DNA of 64,000 nucleotides from an uncultured Parabacteroides sp. GTDB lineage: Bacteria; Bacteroidota; Bacteroidia; Bacteroidales; Tannerellaceae. The notes beneath the pieces were generated by a model. The model worked only from the letters and a program-made list of their open reading frames with translations, was not told the origin of the DNA and made no database searches. The position numbers were made by a program, and so were the translations under genes. The first letter of the stretch is position 1, and each line of letters starts with the position of its first letter. The stretch spans positions 1 through 64,000 of the forward strand of contig UQLN01000019.1 of the NCBI GenBank assembly GCA_900541965.1. Reading direction: 5' to 3'. This document shows, piece after piece, positions 26,988-35,553 of the stretch.

Positions 26988-27491
26988 TTAGTTTTTTAGC
27001 GAAGCGATTGCGGCTTCGTAATTCGGCTCGTTTGTTATTTCGGAAACAAGTTCTTCATAAACAACCTTACCAGTTTCGTCAACTACTATCACGCCACGGG
27101 CTAATAAACCTTTAAGCGGACCGTCGACCATAAGCATCCCGTACTTATTTTCGAAGCAAGAACAACGGAATGCAGAAAGTGGAACCACTTTATCTATACC
27201 TTCCGTAGTACAGAAACGTCCTTGCGCAAATGGTAAATCTTTTGATACTGCTAAAACTACTGTATTGGGTAGAGAAGCAGCTTCTTTATTAAAACGTCTT
27301 ACCGAGGCGGCACAAACTGCTGTATCCAAACTCGGAAATACATTAATTACAACTTTTTTTCCTTTCAGATCTTTCAGGGATAATTCTGATAAATCATTTT
27401 TTACACCCTTAAAATCCGGAGCCTCTGCTCCTACTACAGGTAAAGTACCATTGGTATTTACCTCATTACCTTTAAATGTAATTTTTGCCAT
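26988..27491 (-). CDS. tpx: Thiol peroxidase (Tpx, atypical 2-Cys peroxiredoxin)
   Basis: 167 residues, the normal length. It reduces hydrogen peroxide and alkyl or lipid peroxides with thioredoxin in the cytoplasm. Starts MAKITFKGNEVNTNGTLPVVG; peroxidatic Cys60 lies in FPSLDTAVCAASVRRF (the family usually has DTxxCxxSVRxFN) and resolving Cys94 in GRFCTTEG; Arg115-type residue in SAFRCSCF is present with two further cysteines next to it. Single gene with its own promoter and terminator, divergent from rmuC. Confidence 0.96.
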   Translation of the reverse strand: MAKITFKGNEVNTNGTLPVVGAEAPDFKGVKNDLSELSLKDLKGKKVVINVFPSLDTAVCAASVRRFNKEAASLPNTVVLAVSKDLPFAQGRFCTTEGIDKVVPLSAFRCSCFENKYGMLMVDGPLKGLLARGVIVVDETGKVVYEELVSEITNEPNYEAAIASLKN

Positions 27492-27532
27492 TTTTTGTAG
27501 TATTTTATGTTCCTTACTCTCAAAGCGGCATA

Positions 27533-27565
27533 CAAATATAAGCTGCTTTGCGCAATGTAAACCAA
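27533..27565 (-). promoter_or_regulatory. Promoter of tpx
   Basis: On the minus strand: TTGG (27565-27562), 21 bases, TATATTTG (27540-27533), full -7 match; ATG at 27491. Confidence 0.6.
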
Positions 27566-27629
27566 TGTATATGCAAGAAAGTTTCCCTTTTTAATGTTTT
27601 TTAATTACTTAACACAAAAACTCTTTTCC

Positions 27630-27637
27630 TATCTTTG
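27630..27637 (+). promoter_or_regulatory. -7 promoter box of rmuC
   Basis: TATCTTTG at 27630-27637, a full TAnnTTTG match, 18 bases before the ATG at 27656. It covers the TTG at 27635, which therefore cannot be the start codon. No clear -33 box. Confidence 0.55.
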
Positions 27638-27655
27638 GCGAAAAATAAGAAAAAC

Positions 27656-28945
27656 ATGGACTGGCTTATTGTATGTATACTCGTTATTATCATTATTTTA
27701 CAACTTATTTTACGACCCAAACAAGACAAATCGGACACGACAGATGAACTGAAGCGCCTTTTTGACGAAATGCAACGTTCTTTCGACCGTATAGAAAAAA
27801 ATTTCCGTGAAGATTTCCGACTTAACCGTGAAGAAAGCCGTATCGTTGCCCGGGATAACCGCGAGGAGCTAACACGTTCCATGAACGAATTTCGTGAAGC
27901 TTTCGATCGTGGTATCGTATCATTCAACAATCTACAGCGGGAAAAGTTCGCAAATCTGGACGAACAACAGCGTTTTTTAGTGGCAAACACAGAGAAAAGG
28001 TTGGAAGAAATCCGTATTACCGTAGATGAAAAGCTGCAAAAAACGCTGAACGACCGAATCGGGCAATCCTTCCGCCTGGTTACCGAACAGTTGGAAAGCG
28101 TACAAAAAGGATTAGGGGAAATGCAAACCCTGGCACAAGACGTAGGAGGATTAAAACGGGTACTCAGTAACGTAAAAACAAGGGGAAATATCGGAGAAAT
28201 CCAACTAAGCATGTTATTGGAACAAATCCTTGCCCCCGAGCAATATGACGCCAATGTACATACAAAGAAAGGTTCAGACGCCGTTGTTGAGTTTGCAGTC
28301 AAGTTACCCGGACGGGACGACATGCACGAATTTGTCTACCTGCCCATCGACGCTAAATTTCCCAAAGATGTCTACGAACAATTATTAGACGCATACGACC
28401 AGGCTGATGCTTCTGCTATAGAAGCTGCCGGCAAATTACTGGAAACTACCATAAAGAAAATGGCAAAAGACATTTCCGACAAATATCTTGCCCCTCCGGC
28501 AACCACCGATTTTGGTATCATGTTCCTGCCCTTCGAAGGAATTTATGCCGAAGTAGTACGCCGTTCTTCCCTTTTGGAAGATTTACAGCGTAATTATAAA
28601 GTAGTTGTTACCGGTCCTACGACATTAGCAGCCATCCTCAACAGCTTGCAAATGGGATTCCGTACACTTGCCATCCAAAAACATTCCGGAGAAGTCTGGA
28701 CAATCCTTGGTGCAGTCAAAAAAGAATTTGAAAAAGTCGGCGGAATGCTGGAAAAAGCCCAGAAAAACCTGCAAACAGCCAGCGGGCAAATAGAAGAAGT
28801 ATTAGGAACCCGCACCCGTGCTATCCAACGTAAACTAAAAGATGTGGATACATTGAGCGACCGCGAAGCACGTGCAATCATTCCGGAAATCGGAGCTTTC
28901 ACCAACGATGAGGAAATAACAGAAGAAGAAAATAATAAATCATGA
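27656..28945 (+). CDS. rmuC: DNA recombination protein RmuC
   Basis: 429 residues from the ATG at 27656. N-terminal membrane segment (about 3-19, LIVCILVIIIILQLIL), then a long coiled coil (about 30-160), then the RmuC nuclease-like domain: TRGNIGEIQLSMLLEQILAP, SDAVVEFAVKLPGRD, LPIDAKFPKDVYEQLLDA and TDFGIMFLPFEGIYAEVVR. The domain belongs to the PD-(D/E)xK fold; RmuC limits DNA inversions at short repeats. The TTG seven codons upstream lies in the promoter box and is rejected. It overlaps the next gene by ATGA (28942-28945), so expression of the two is linked. Confidence 0.93.
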   Translation: MDWLIVCILVIIIILQLILRPKQDKSDTTDELKRLFDEMQRSFDRIEKNFREDFRLNREESRIVARDNREELTRSMNEFREAFDRGIVSFNNLQREKFANLDEQQRFLVANTEKRLEEIRITVDEKLQKTLNDRIGQSFRLVTEQLESVQKGLGEMQTLAQDVGGLKRVLSNVKTRGNIGEIQLSMLLEQILAPEQYDANVHTKKGSDAVVEFAVKLPGRDDMHEFVYLPIDAKFPKDVYEQLLDAYDQADASAIEAAGKLLETTIKKMAKDISDKYLAPPATTDFGIMFLPFEGIYAEVVRRSSLLEDLQRNYKVVVTGPTTLAAILNSLQMGFRTLAIQKHSGEVWTILGAVKKEFEKVGGMLEKAQKNLQTASGQIEEVLGTRTRAIQRKLKDVDTLSDREARAIIPEIGAFTNDEEITEEENNKS

Positions 28946-30525
28946 AGAAAAGACAAATCCCCCATACCTACGTTATTATATTTTATATCATACTTTTTTG
29001 TGCTACTTTAACCTGGTTTATACCGGGAGGGCAATACACTGAAATAATTAATGCTGAAGGACAAAAAACAGTAGTTTACCAGGCTGTCGAACATGTACCC
29101 CAAACCTGGCAGGTATTCGCTGCTTTCTATAAAGGCTTCGTTGATAAAGCGGATATTATTGTCTTTATCCTGATAATCGGGGGAGCTTTCTGGATTGTAA
29201 ATGATAGTAAAGCCTTCGACATCGGCACAATCAGCTTCCTGCGCCGCGCCCGGAGAATGGAAAACAACCGCTTTCTCCGGAAAATCGGAGTGGAAAACTT
29301 CCTCCTGATTTCCATCATGCTTCTATTCAGTATTTTCGGAGCTGTATTCGGAATGAGTGAGGAAACCATTGCCTTCTGTATGGTATTGGTTCCTATGGCC
29401 ATATCAATGGGATACGACTCTATAACAGGTGTCTGCATGGTATTCGTCGCGGCAGGATTAGGATTTGCCGGAGCGATACTCAATCCTTTTACCATAGGAA
29501 TAGCCCAGGGATTAGCCGGAATCCCTCTCTTTTCCGGTATTGAATACCGCATATTCTGTTGGCTGGTCATTAATGTGGTAGGCTTTACCTATATACTACG
29601 ATATGCAGCCAGAGTAAAGAAAAACCCCCGCCTTTCCCTGGTATATGAAGAAGACCAGTACTGGAGGGATTTGCATGGCAACAACTCGTTTGAAATAGAA
29701 TACCATACTCCTAAAACAGCCTGGGGCTGTTTTGGAGCACTCACTATCATACAAATTATATTTTCTATATGCTACCCGGTCACCAGTTTAAAAATAGGGA
29801 ACAGTATAATAGAAGGATTACCATTATTACCCCTGTTGACTGTTGCATTTGTCATAACATCTGTTGCCGCTCTCCGGAAAACAGTACATCTGTATATATT
29901 AAACCTGTTGTTCTTCACTATTTTTTATCTGATTACCGGAGTAATGGGATATGGCTGGTATATCATGGAAATTGCCACTTTATTCTTTGCCCTCGGACTG
30001 GCGGCTGGAATTTCCAACAACCGAACCCCTAACGAACTTGTTAAGTTATTTATGGAGGGGTGTAAAGATATTATGAGTGCCGCTCTGGTGGTAGGTTTAG
30101 CCGGAGGAATTATAGTGATTTTAAAAGACGGGCTTGTAATAGACACAATCCTCCACAGTCTTGCCCAAGGAATGGACGGGCTCGGACAGGTAGCTACAGT
30201 CGGTATGATGTATGTTATACAGACGCTTATCAATCTGGTTATTCCGTCCGGAAGTGCCAAGGCTGCTTTGACAATGCCTATTATGGCGCCATTTTCGGAT
30301 TTAATCGGTCTGTCCAAACAGGCTACGGTAATGGCATTCCAGTTCGGTGACGGATTTACCAATCTTCTGACTCCGACCTCCGGAGTCCTGATTGCCGTTC
30401 TGGGAGTAAGCCGTATTCCTTACGACAAATGGTTCCGGTGGGCATGGAAATTTATTTTATTGCTGGTGATTCTCGGGTTCTTACTGTTAATTCCGACTGT
30501 ACTGATTCCGATGAACGGATTTTAA
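28942..30525 (+). CDS. YfcC/DcuC-family membrane transporter
   Basis: 527 residues with about twelve membrane segments. The start (YVIIFYIILFCATLTWFIPGGQYTE) and FGMSEETIAFCMVLVPMAISMGYDSITG, AGAILNPFTIGIAQGLAGIPLFSG and LINLVIPSGSAKAALTMPIMAP are signatures of the YfcC / C4-dicarboxylate anaerobic carrier family, often annotated as basic amino acid antiporter or short-chain carboxylate carrier. The actual substrate is not predictable. Begins on the ATGA overlap with rmuC and ends on a TAATG overlap with dinB, so three functionally unlike genes are translated as one operon. Confidence 0.9.
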   Translation: MKKRQIPHTYVIIFYIILFCATLTWFIPGGQYTEIINAEGQKTVVYQAVEHVPQTWQVFAAFYKGFVDKADIIVFILIIGGAFWIVNDSKAFDIGTISFLRRARRMENNRFLRKIGVENFLLISIMLLFSIFGAVFGMSEETIAFCMVLVPMAISMGYDSITGVCMVFVAAGLGFAGAILNPFTIGIAQGLAGIPLFSGIEYRIFCWLVINVVGFTYILRYAARVKKNPRLSLVYEEDQYWRDLHGNNSFEIEYHTPKTAWGCFGALTIIQIIFSICYPVTSLKIGNSIIEGLPLLPLLTVAFVITSVAALRKTVHLYILNLLFFTIFYLITGVMGYGWYIMEIATLFFALGLAAGISNNRTPNELVKLFMEGCKDIMSAALVVGLAGGIIVILKDGLVIDTILHSLAQGMDGLGQVATVGMMYVIQTLINLVIPSGSAKAALTMPIMAPFSDLIGLSKQATVMAFQFGDGFTNLLTPTSGVLIAVLGVSRIPYDKWFRWAWKFILLLVILGFLLLIPTVLIPMNGF

Positions 30526-31610
30526 TGGAACGAAAAATCATACATATCGACATGGACGCATTCTACGCTTCTGTGGAACAGCGGGATAACCCTGAATTAC
30601 GGGGCTTACCCATTGCCGTAGGACATGCCGAAGAACGGGGTGTCGTTGCAGCAGCAAGCTACGAGGCACGGAAATTCGGCGTACGTTCCGCCATGTCTTC
30701 ACAAAAAGCCAAACGGCTCTGCCCCCAACTGATTTTTGTTCCGGGTAGAATGGATGTATACCAAGCCGTCTCCCGGCAAATCCACGAAATATTTCACGAC
30801 TATACGGATATAATAGAGCCACTCTCTTTAGATGAAGCTTTTCTGGATGTAACCGAAAACAAGCAAGGAATCCTACTTGCCGTAGATATAGCCAAAGAAA
30901 TCAAACGCCGTATCCGGGAAGAACTCCATTTGGTTGCATCAGCCGGGATTTCCTACAATAAATTCCTTGCAAAAATAGCATCCGACTACCGCAAACCGGA
31001 CGGTCTTTGTACCATCCATCCGGCACAGGCTGAAAAGTTTATTAATAAACTACCTATCGAATCCTTCTGGGGCATCGGCCCGGTAACAGCCAAGAAGATG
31101 CATACGTTAGGTATCCATAACGGAACAGATTTAAAGACCTGTTCCTTAGAAATGCTGACGCGCCAGTTCGGCAAAGCCGGAGCATTATATTATGAATTTG
31201 CCAGAGGAATAGACTTACGCCCGGTCGAAGCCATCCGTATCCGGAAATCCGTAGGCTGCGAACATACACTCGAAAAAGATATCTCCATCCGCTCGTCCGT
31301 CATCATAGAACTTTACCATGTGGCAACCGAACTTATCGAACGCCTGCAACATTCCGGCTTTAAAGGGAATACGTTAACCTTGAAAATCAAATTCCACGAT
31401 TTCAGCCAGAAAACCCGTAGTATCACACAAGCAAAAGAACTTTCGATACTGGCAGACATCCTGCCTTTAGCCAAACAACTACTGAATGATATAGAATATA
31501 CAACCCACCCGATCCGCCTGATCGGGCTTTCCGTCTCCAACCCGCATGAAGAGAAAGCGGATAAAGCACAATGGGAACAACTGAGTTTCGAGTTCAGCGA
31601 CTGGGAATAA
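30525..31610 (+). CDS. dinB: DNA polymerase IV (Y-family, translesion)
   Basis: 361 residues from the ATG at 30525, which shares an A with the TAA of the preceding gene; an upstream frame extension to 30429 is rejected because it lies inside that gene and is not conserved-looking. Catalytic motifs: IHIDMDAFYASVEQ (metal-binding Asp9) and EPLSLDEAFLDVT (catalytic Asp/Glu pair at about 104-105); SAGISYNKFLAKIASDYRKPDG and the helix-hairpin-helix FWGIGPVTAKKMHTLGI follow; the little-finger domain ends NPHEEKADKAQWEQLSFEF. It copies past damaged bases with low fidelity. There is no clear beta-clamp-binding C-terminal tag beyond QLSFEF, which resembles the usual QLxLF-type motif. Confidence 0.96.
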   Translation: MERKIIHIDMDAFYASVEQRDNPELRGLPIAVGHAEERGVVAAASYEARKFGVRSAMSSQKAKRLCPQLIFVPGRMDVYQAVSRQIHEIFHDYTDIIEPLSLDEAFLDVTENKQGILLAVDIAKEIKRRIREELHLVASAGISYNKFLAKIASDYRKPDGLCTIHPAQAEKFINKLPIESFWGIGPVTAKKMHTLGIHNGTDLKTCSLEMLTRQFGKAGALYYEFARGIDLRPVEAIRIRKSVGCEHTLEKDISIRSSVIIELYHVATELIERLQHSGFKGNTLTLKIKFHDFSQKTRSITQAKELSILADILPLAKQLLNDIEYTTHPIRLIGLSVSNPHEEKADKAQWEQLSFEFSDWE

Positions 31611-31671
31611 AAGACCTCATTATTCTTCGGTTATCTCTGCGCTAAATGGGACAATTTGTTCAGATTGTTGC

Positions 31672-31679
31672 TACCTTTG
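31672..31679 (+). promoter_or_regulatory. -7 box upstream of the DUF6078-like gene
   Basis: TACCTTTG (31672-31679) matches TAnnTTTG, 57 bases before the ATG at 31737. A TTTG at 31655 is only 13 bases upstream, too close for the usual spacing, so the promoter is uncertain. Confidence 0.4.
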
Positions 31680-31736
31680 TACCATTCATATTTCGAAACT
31701 TACACATAAAAAATCTAACGTAAAACAGACTCAGTT

Positions 31737-32180
31737 ATGAAAATCAGGAAAGATGGCTTCGATTACAAATCAGTGCCTCGTTATTTCGCGCATTGCTTCA
31801 ATGACCAATGCCCGAAAACAAATGATTGCCTACGCCGTTTAGCTGCTATAAACAATACACCGGACAGAAGTTTCATCACGATTGTGAATCCGGCATGTTT
31901 CCCTTAGAATGGGCACACCTGCCCCCATTTCAAACCACAGTCAAAAAGCCATATGGCATGGGGTATCACCCATTTACTTGATAATGTCCCCCACAAAGAT
32001 GCCACAGAACTCAGGAACGAAATGATTAACCATTTCAACAAATCCCTCTACTATCGTTTTTACCGGAAAGAACATGCGCTTTCGCCCGACGACCAACGTT
32101 ACATCTTACAGCTTTTCAAAGAAAAGGGAATCACCGAAGAGCCAGTCTACGATTACTATACCGACGAATATAACTGGTAA
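31737..32180 (+). pseudogene. Cys-rich DUF6078-like protein interrupted by an in-frame TAG
   Basis: The ATG at 31737 opens a frame of 147 sense codons broken once, by TAG at 31905-31907 (codon 57), and ending at TAA 32178-32180. Residues 1-56 read MKIRKDGFDYKSVPRYFAHC, then CPKTNDCLRRLAAINN ... NPACFP; after the TAG comes NGHTCPHFKPQSKSHMAWGI, LLDNVPHKDATELRNEMI, YYRFYRKEHALSPDDQRYIL and DYYTDEYNW. Both halves match what I remember of DUF6078 proteins, in which a Pro-(4-5 residues)-CPHF link joins them, so a single codon appears to have changed to TAG with no frameshift. Cysteines at about 20, 25, 31, 54 and 61 suggest metal binding. Most likely a recent pseudogene; readthrough is an alternative. 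Confidence 0.8.
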
Positions 32181-32205
32181 AAAAAACAATAGCCCCCTGG
32201 TCTGT

Positions 32206-32346
32206 AAAAGTTCCAACTCACATATTAAAAGTTTCAACAGCATAAAACAAAAAGTTTCAGCCGATGAAACTATAAGTTCCACACGTTGAAACAAAAAGTT
32301 TCAGCCTTTGAAACAAAGAGTTTCAAAACAGAAAAAAAAATTGAAA
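32206..32346 (+). repeat. Array of six ~22-bp units with GTTTCA/TGAAAC symmetry
   Basis: Units share AAAGTTTCA or AAAGTTCCA; the G of each unit falls at 32210, 32231, 32254, 32276, 32298 and 32320, giving a period of 21-23, mostly 22. Middle units also contain TGAAAC, so TGAAACAAAAAGTTTCA forms palindromes across unit borders. A further TTGAAACTA lies at 32341-32349. There are no unique spacers. It fills the space between the interrupted DUF6078-like gene and the terminator of the phosphoesterase operon. Confidence 0.8.
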
Positions 32347-32387
32347 CTAAATTTAATTCAGATTAGCATCTCCGGCTTTTCAAACAA

Positions 32388-32438
32388 ACAAGAAGAAGGG
32401 TGTAGCAGCAACCTGTAATATCGGTTTTGCTACACTCT
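32388..32438 (-). terminator. Terminator of the ECF-controlled SusCD operon
   Basis: On the minus strand AGAGTGTAGCA (32438-32428) pairs with TGCTACACCCT (32407-32397), one mismatch, followed by TTCTTCTTG. Confidence 0.65.
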
Positions 32439-32462
32439 TATCAATAATGTCAATATTAAAAA

Positions 32463-33533
32463 TCACTCTATCACCATATCAAACTGATCACAAGCCCCTA
32501 CACGGTGGGCTAAATGTTTTGTTGATGGAGATATACCAAAAAGTGGAGAATAAGTTCTTACTTTAAGAGTCTTTCCATCCGGCGTAAACTCCAAAATACG
32601 CAACCAACCGTCACCACCATTACCTTCCCATCCTCCTCCAAGTATTTGAACATTAAACATCATTTGGTGTACATTTTTTCCTAAATGATTCTTATCCACT
32701 CGATAAGCAACAGAATCTTCAAAGTCACCGGGTTTACCAGTATGGCCACATATAACCAAGAATATATTAGAAGAAGGTTTTACCAATTTTTCCCATACAT
32801 CTTCTCCCCAGTTTCTTGGTGTAATTGCATAACTTTCATTTTCAGTACGTTTAGCTGTACGCTCCCGTAAAAACGAATGAGTCATAAATATTACTTTATG
32901 ATCTTTATACTGAGGCTTTGCAATCAATTCCTTTGCCCAATTCAGCACTTCATCTCTTGGAGCAAATTCAGATGTAATAACTAAAAGTTTTCCCCAGTTT
33001 AGATCTTCAAACTCAAAAGCTGCATTCTCCAAAGAAGCAACTCCATTTCTATTAGGGAATGCACTAACACAAATATCCCGCCAAGCAGTATTCCGCTCAA
33101 ACGGAAAATATTCGGGAAAATGAGTCATCCCATTTTCAGAACGTTGATAGCCATATTCATGATTTCCTGCAGAAATAATATAAGGAATTTTGTTATCTAA
33201 ACGCATAAAAGCCTTAGAAGCTGCAGTCCACATTTCTTTACTGGTTTGATTTAACATTTTACGGTTACGAACAATATTTTCATTTTGCTCCACAAGATCG
33301 CCTGTACACAAAACTGCCTTGATATTCAAGTTCTCTATATTATCAGCAATCCATGCTGTACATAAATCAAACAAAGGTTGATTTATATCATATTTAGTAT
33401 ATCCTTGGGGATCCCCCAACAAAATCATAGAAAATGATTTTTCATTACTCAAATGTTGTTGATCTGCTCTATCCTGAGCAGAAAGAGGTTCTAAAAAACA
33501 CAAGATACTCCAAATTAAAAATAAATACTTCAT
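32463..33533 (-). CDS. Secreted calcineurin-type metallophosphoesterase
   Basis: 356 residues with signal peptide MKYLFLIWSILCFLEPLSAQ (1-20), no lipobox, so periplasmic or exported. All metallophosphoesterase blocks are present: GDPQ (40-43), CTGDLVEQN (76-84), SAGNHEYG (121-128), FMTHSF and CGHTG, which bind two metal ions. The N-terminal GDxQ instead of GDxH is a common variant of this group. It hydrolyses a phosphomonoester or diester; substrate unknown. Last gene of the SusC-SusD-phosphoesterase operon, about 100 bases after susD, so the imported or surface-bound molecule is likely phosphorylated. No glycoside hydrolase accompanies it. Confidence 0.9.
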   Translation of the reverse strand: MKYLFLIWSILCFLEPLSAQDRADQQHLSNEKSFSMILLGDPQGYTKYDINQPLFDLCTAWIADNIENLNIKAVLCTGDLVEQNENIVRNRKMLNQTSKEMWTAASKAFMRLDNKIPYIISAGNHEYGYQRSENGMTHFPEYFPFERNTAWRDICVSAFPNRNGVASLENAAFEFEDLNWGKLLVITSEFAPRDEVLNWAKELIAKPQYKDHKVIFMTHSFLRERTAKRTENESYAITPRNWGEDVWEKLVKPSSNIFLVICGHTGKPGDFEDSVAYRVDKNHLGKNVHQMMFNVQILGGGWEGNGGDGWLRILEFTPDGKTLKVRTYSPLFGISPSTKHLAHRVGACDQFDMVIE

Positions 33534-33634
33534 AGCTTCTTTATTAATTTATATAAATTATTTACGAAAAACAAATGCTTTAACTCCAATAAAAGATATT
33601 GAATTATAAACTGTCTATCACTCTATATTAAGTA

Positions 33635-35524
33635 TCAGTCTTGCCAACCAGGGTTCTGAGTAAGACTTGGATTCATTTCTCTTTCCTTTGCGGGAATCGG
33701 CCAAACCCTTACATGTTCACCGACACTAAAATGTTTATAAGTTGTCTCACCCCAAATTTGCATCATGCCATTAGAATTGAGTGTACCGATCTGTCCTGAA
33801 GAATGGTCTTTAAACTTTCTATCATACCATGTACCCCAACGAAGTTCATTAAAATACATTGAATCTTCACCGCCTAATTCCACATAAAACTCTCTACGAA
33901 TACGTTGACGCATATCCTCTACCCCACTAACCTTTGTTGCAGAATAAGTAGGATCATTTAAAAGGACATGCCCAGCACGTTGTCTCACTTTATTTACAAA
34001 AAAGACAGCTTCATTCGTTCTATTAAGCTCATTCAAACATTCAGCCCTCCGAAGAAGAATTTCGGCATAACGACACAAAATAATATCCTCTGAATACACC
34101 CAACGAGTCGTACATTCATCATTTTCTGTAACATATTTCCTCCAAAGATAATAAAATTTAGAATTGGTATCTGTACGGATATCATAGGGTTCACCCGTAT
34201 CTAATATATAAGGCCAACGAAGAGTCCAAATATGATTCCCTATTCCAGCTTGATTTCCATTATAAGTTGAATAAGGAGTAATTATTGACTGCATAAGTCG
34301 GGGATCACGATCTTCATATGCTCTACGAATCCTTGTCTCATTGCCCTGGTCCAAATACTTACTCATATCGGCACCATAAGCAACCATATTATTATAAAGA
34401 GTCTGATAATCAGATGTTGCTTCAGTTGTACCCCACTGCCCATTACCAGATTGAAGACCATCACGTAGAAAGAAAGCAACTCTTTCCTGAGGTGTCATAG
34501 AAGACCATCCCGGACAATATTTTTCCCAATCAAAGTCAGATCCATCTGCACATTCATACATTTCTATAAAAGCCGGATTTGGAATATAATTATTCCAAGC
34601 TGAGCCACCTGTACAGCGGTTACCATAATTAATTCCCCTAGGATTGCCCATACCTGTAGTTTCTACACACTGTACAGAAAAAATCATCTCGTCACACTGT
34701 TCATTGGCAGGTTTAAAAAGTTGAAAGAAGTCATCATTTCCAATCGCACCGTTACTGGGACTATAAAGTGCATACCCAAGCTCTTCTATTGCCTCAAAAT
34801 CAGCAAGAGCTTTATTATAATCCCCCATAAATTGATAGACTTGACCTCTAAAAGCATAAGCAGCTCCTTTTGTAACACGACCATAACTACTATTACCTTT
34901 TGCATATTTATTCGGAAGATTTGGCTCATTAATACAATCCGTAAAATCCAAAATTATTTGCTCCCAAACTTCAGATTCAGAAGAGCGAGGTTTGGTTGCT
35001 TCCGTACTTGCTACATTTTCTGTATAAATAGGAACACCTTTCCAAAGCACATTTAAATGAAAATAAGACCAAGCACGAAAAAACTTAGCTTCTGCCTTAA
35101 GTTGTGCTTTCTCACTATTCTCCATATCCGGTACATTATCTATATTATTAATAACATCATTTGCCCTATATACAATTGTGTAATAATATTTGTAATGATT
35201 TGATACATTTCCATTAGATGGGGTACAAGAACCTGTTGTTACAAAACAGTTATTTCTCCAGTTCATATCAATATCCATCACAGAAGAACATGCATCAAAC
35301 GGAATCCCCTTTGCATTATCATAGTTTTTCGAGTACTTATCGTAAAGTCCATTATACACTCCCATTACTGCTGCACGAGCCAAAATTGGGCTATCCCAAA
35401 CATTGGAACTAGAAAAACTATCACTTGGTAGTGTATCCAAAAGATCGCTTTTACATCCCACCATCACTAAAAATATCATTGATGTCACCCAAATAACTGT
35501 TGTCTTTCTAAATATTTTTTTCAT
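33635..35524 (-). CDS. SusD/RagB-type surface lipoprotein
   Basis: 629 residues with lipoprotein signal ending FLVMVGC (Cys24), then KSDLLDTLPSDSFSSSNVWDSPILARAAVMGVYNGLY, the standard RagB/SusD N-terminus. KAEAKFFRAWSYFHLNVLWKGVPIYTE and ILCRYAEILLRRAECLNELNRTNEA are the conserved TPR-like helices; the C-terminus HVRVWPIPAKEREMNPSLTQNPGW is the canonical family ending. It captures the substrate for the SusC encoded 29 bases upstream. Of a different SusD subfamily from the two at 5530 and 12578 (those are SusD-like_2), so this locus has an independent origin. Confidence 0.96.
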   Translation of the reverse strand: MKKIFRKTTVIWVTSMIFLVMVGCKSDLLDTLPSDSFSSSNVWDSPILARAAVMGVYNGLYDKYSKNYDNAKGIPFDACSSVMDIDMNWRNNCFVTTGSCTPSNGNVSNHYKYYYTIVYRANDVINNIDNVPDMENSEKAQLKAEAKFFRAWSYFHLNVLWKGVPIYTENVASTEATKPRSSESEVWEQIILDFTDCINEPNLPNKYAKGNSSYGRVTKGAAYAFRGQVYQFMGDYNKALADFEAIEELGYALYSPSNGAIGNDDFFQLFKPANEQCDEMIFSVQCVETTGMGNPRGINYGNRCTGGSAWNNYIPNPAFIEMYECADGSDFDWEKYCPGWSSMTPQERVAFFLRDGLQSGNGQWGTTEATSDYQTLYNNMVAYGADMSKYLDQGNETRIRRAYEDRDPRLMQSIITPYSTYNGNQAGIGNHIWTLRWPYILDTGEPYDIRTDTNSKFYYLWRKYVTENDECTTRWVYSEDIILCRYAEILLRRAECLNELNRTNEAVFFVNKVRQRAGHVLLNDPTYSATKVSGVEDMRQRIRREFYVELGGEDSMYFNELRWGTWYDRKFKDHSSGQIGTLNSNGMMQIWGETTYKHFSVGEHVRVWPIPAKEREMNPSLTQNPGWQD

Positions 35525-35553
35525 CTTTCTAATTATCTTGATGTTCTTACAAA

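Noticed and set aside
27635..27655. TTG start for rmuC at 27635
   Set aside because: It lies inside the -7 box TATCTTTG; the ATG at 27656 begins the membrane segment directly.
30429..30524. dinB start at 30429
   Set aside because: The extra 32 codons lie inside the transporter gene; MERKIIHIDMDAFYASVEQ at 30525 is the standard N-terminus.
32206..32346. CRISPR array
   Set aside because: The units are contiguous, about 22 bp, with no unique spacers and no cas genes.
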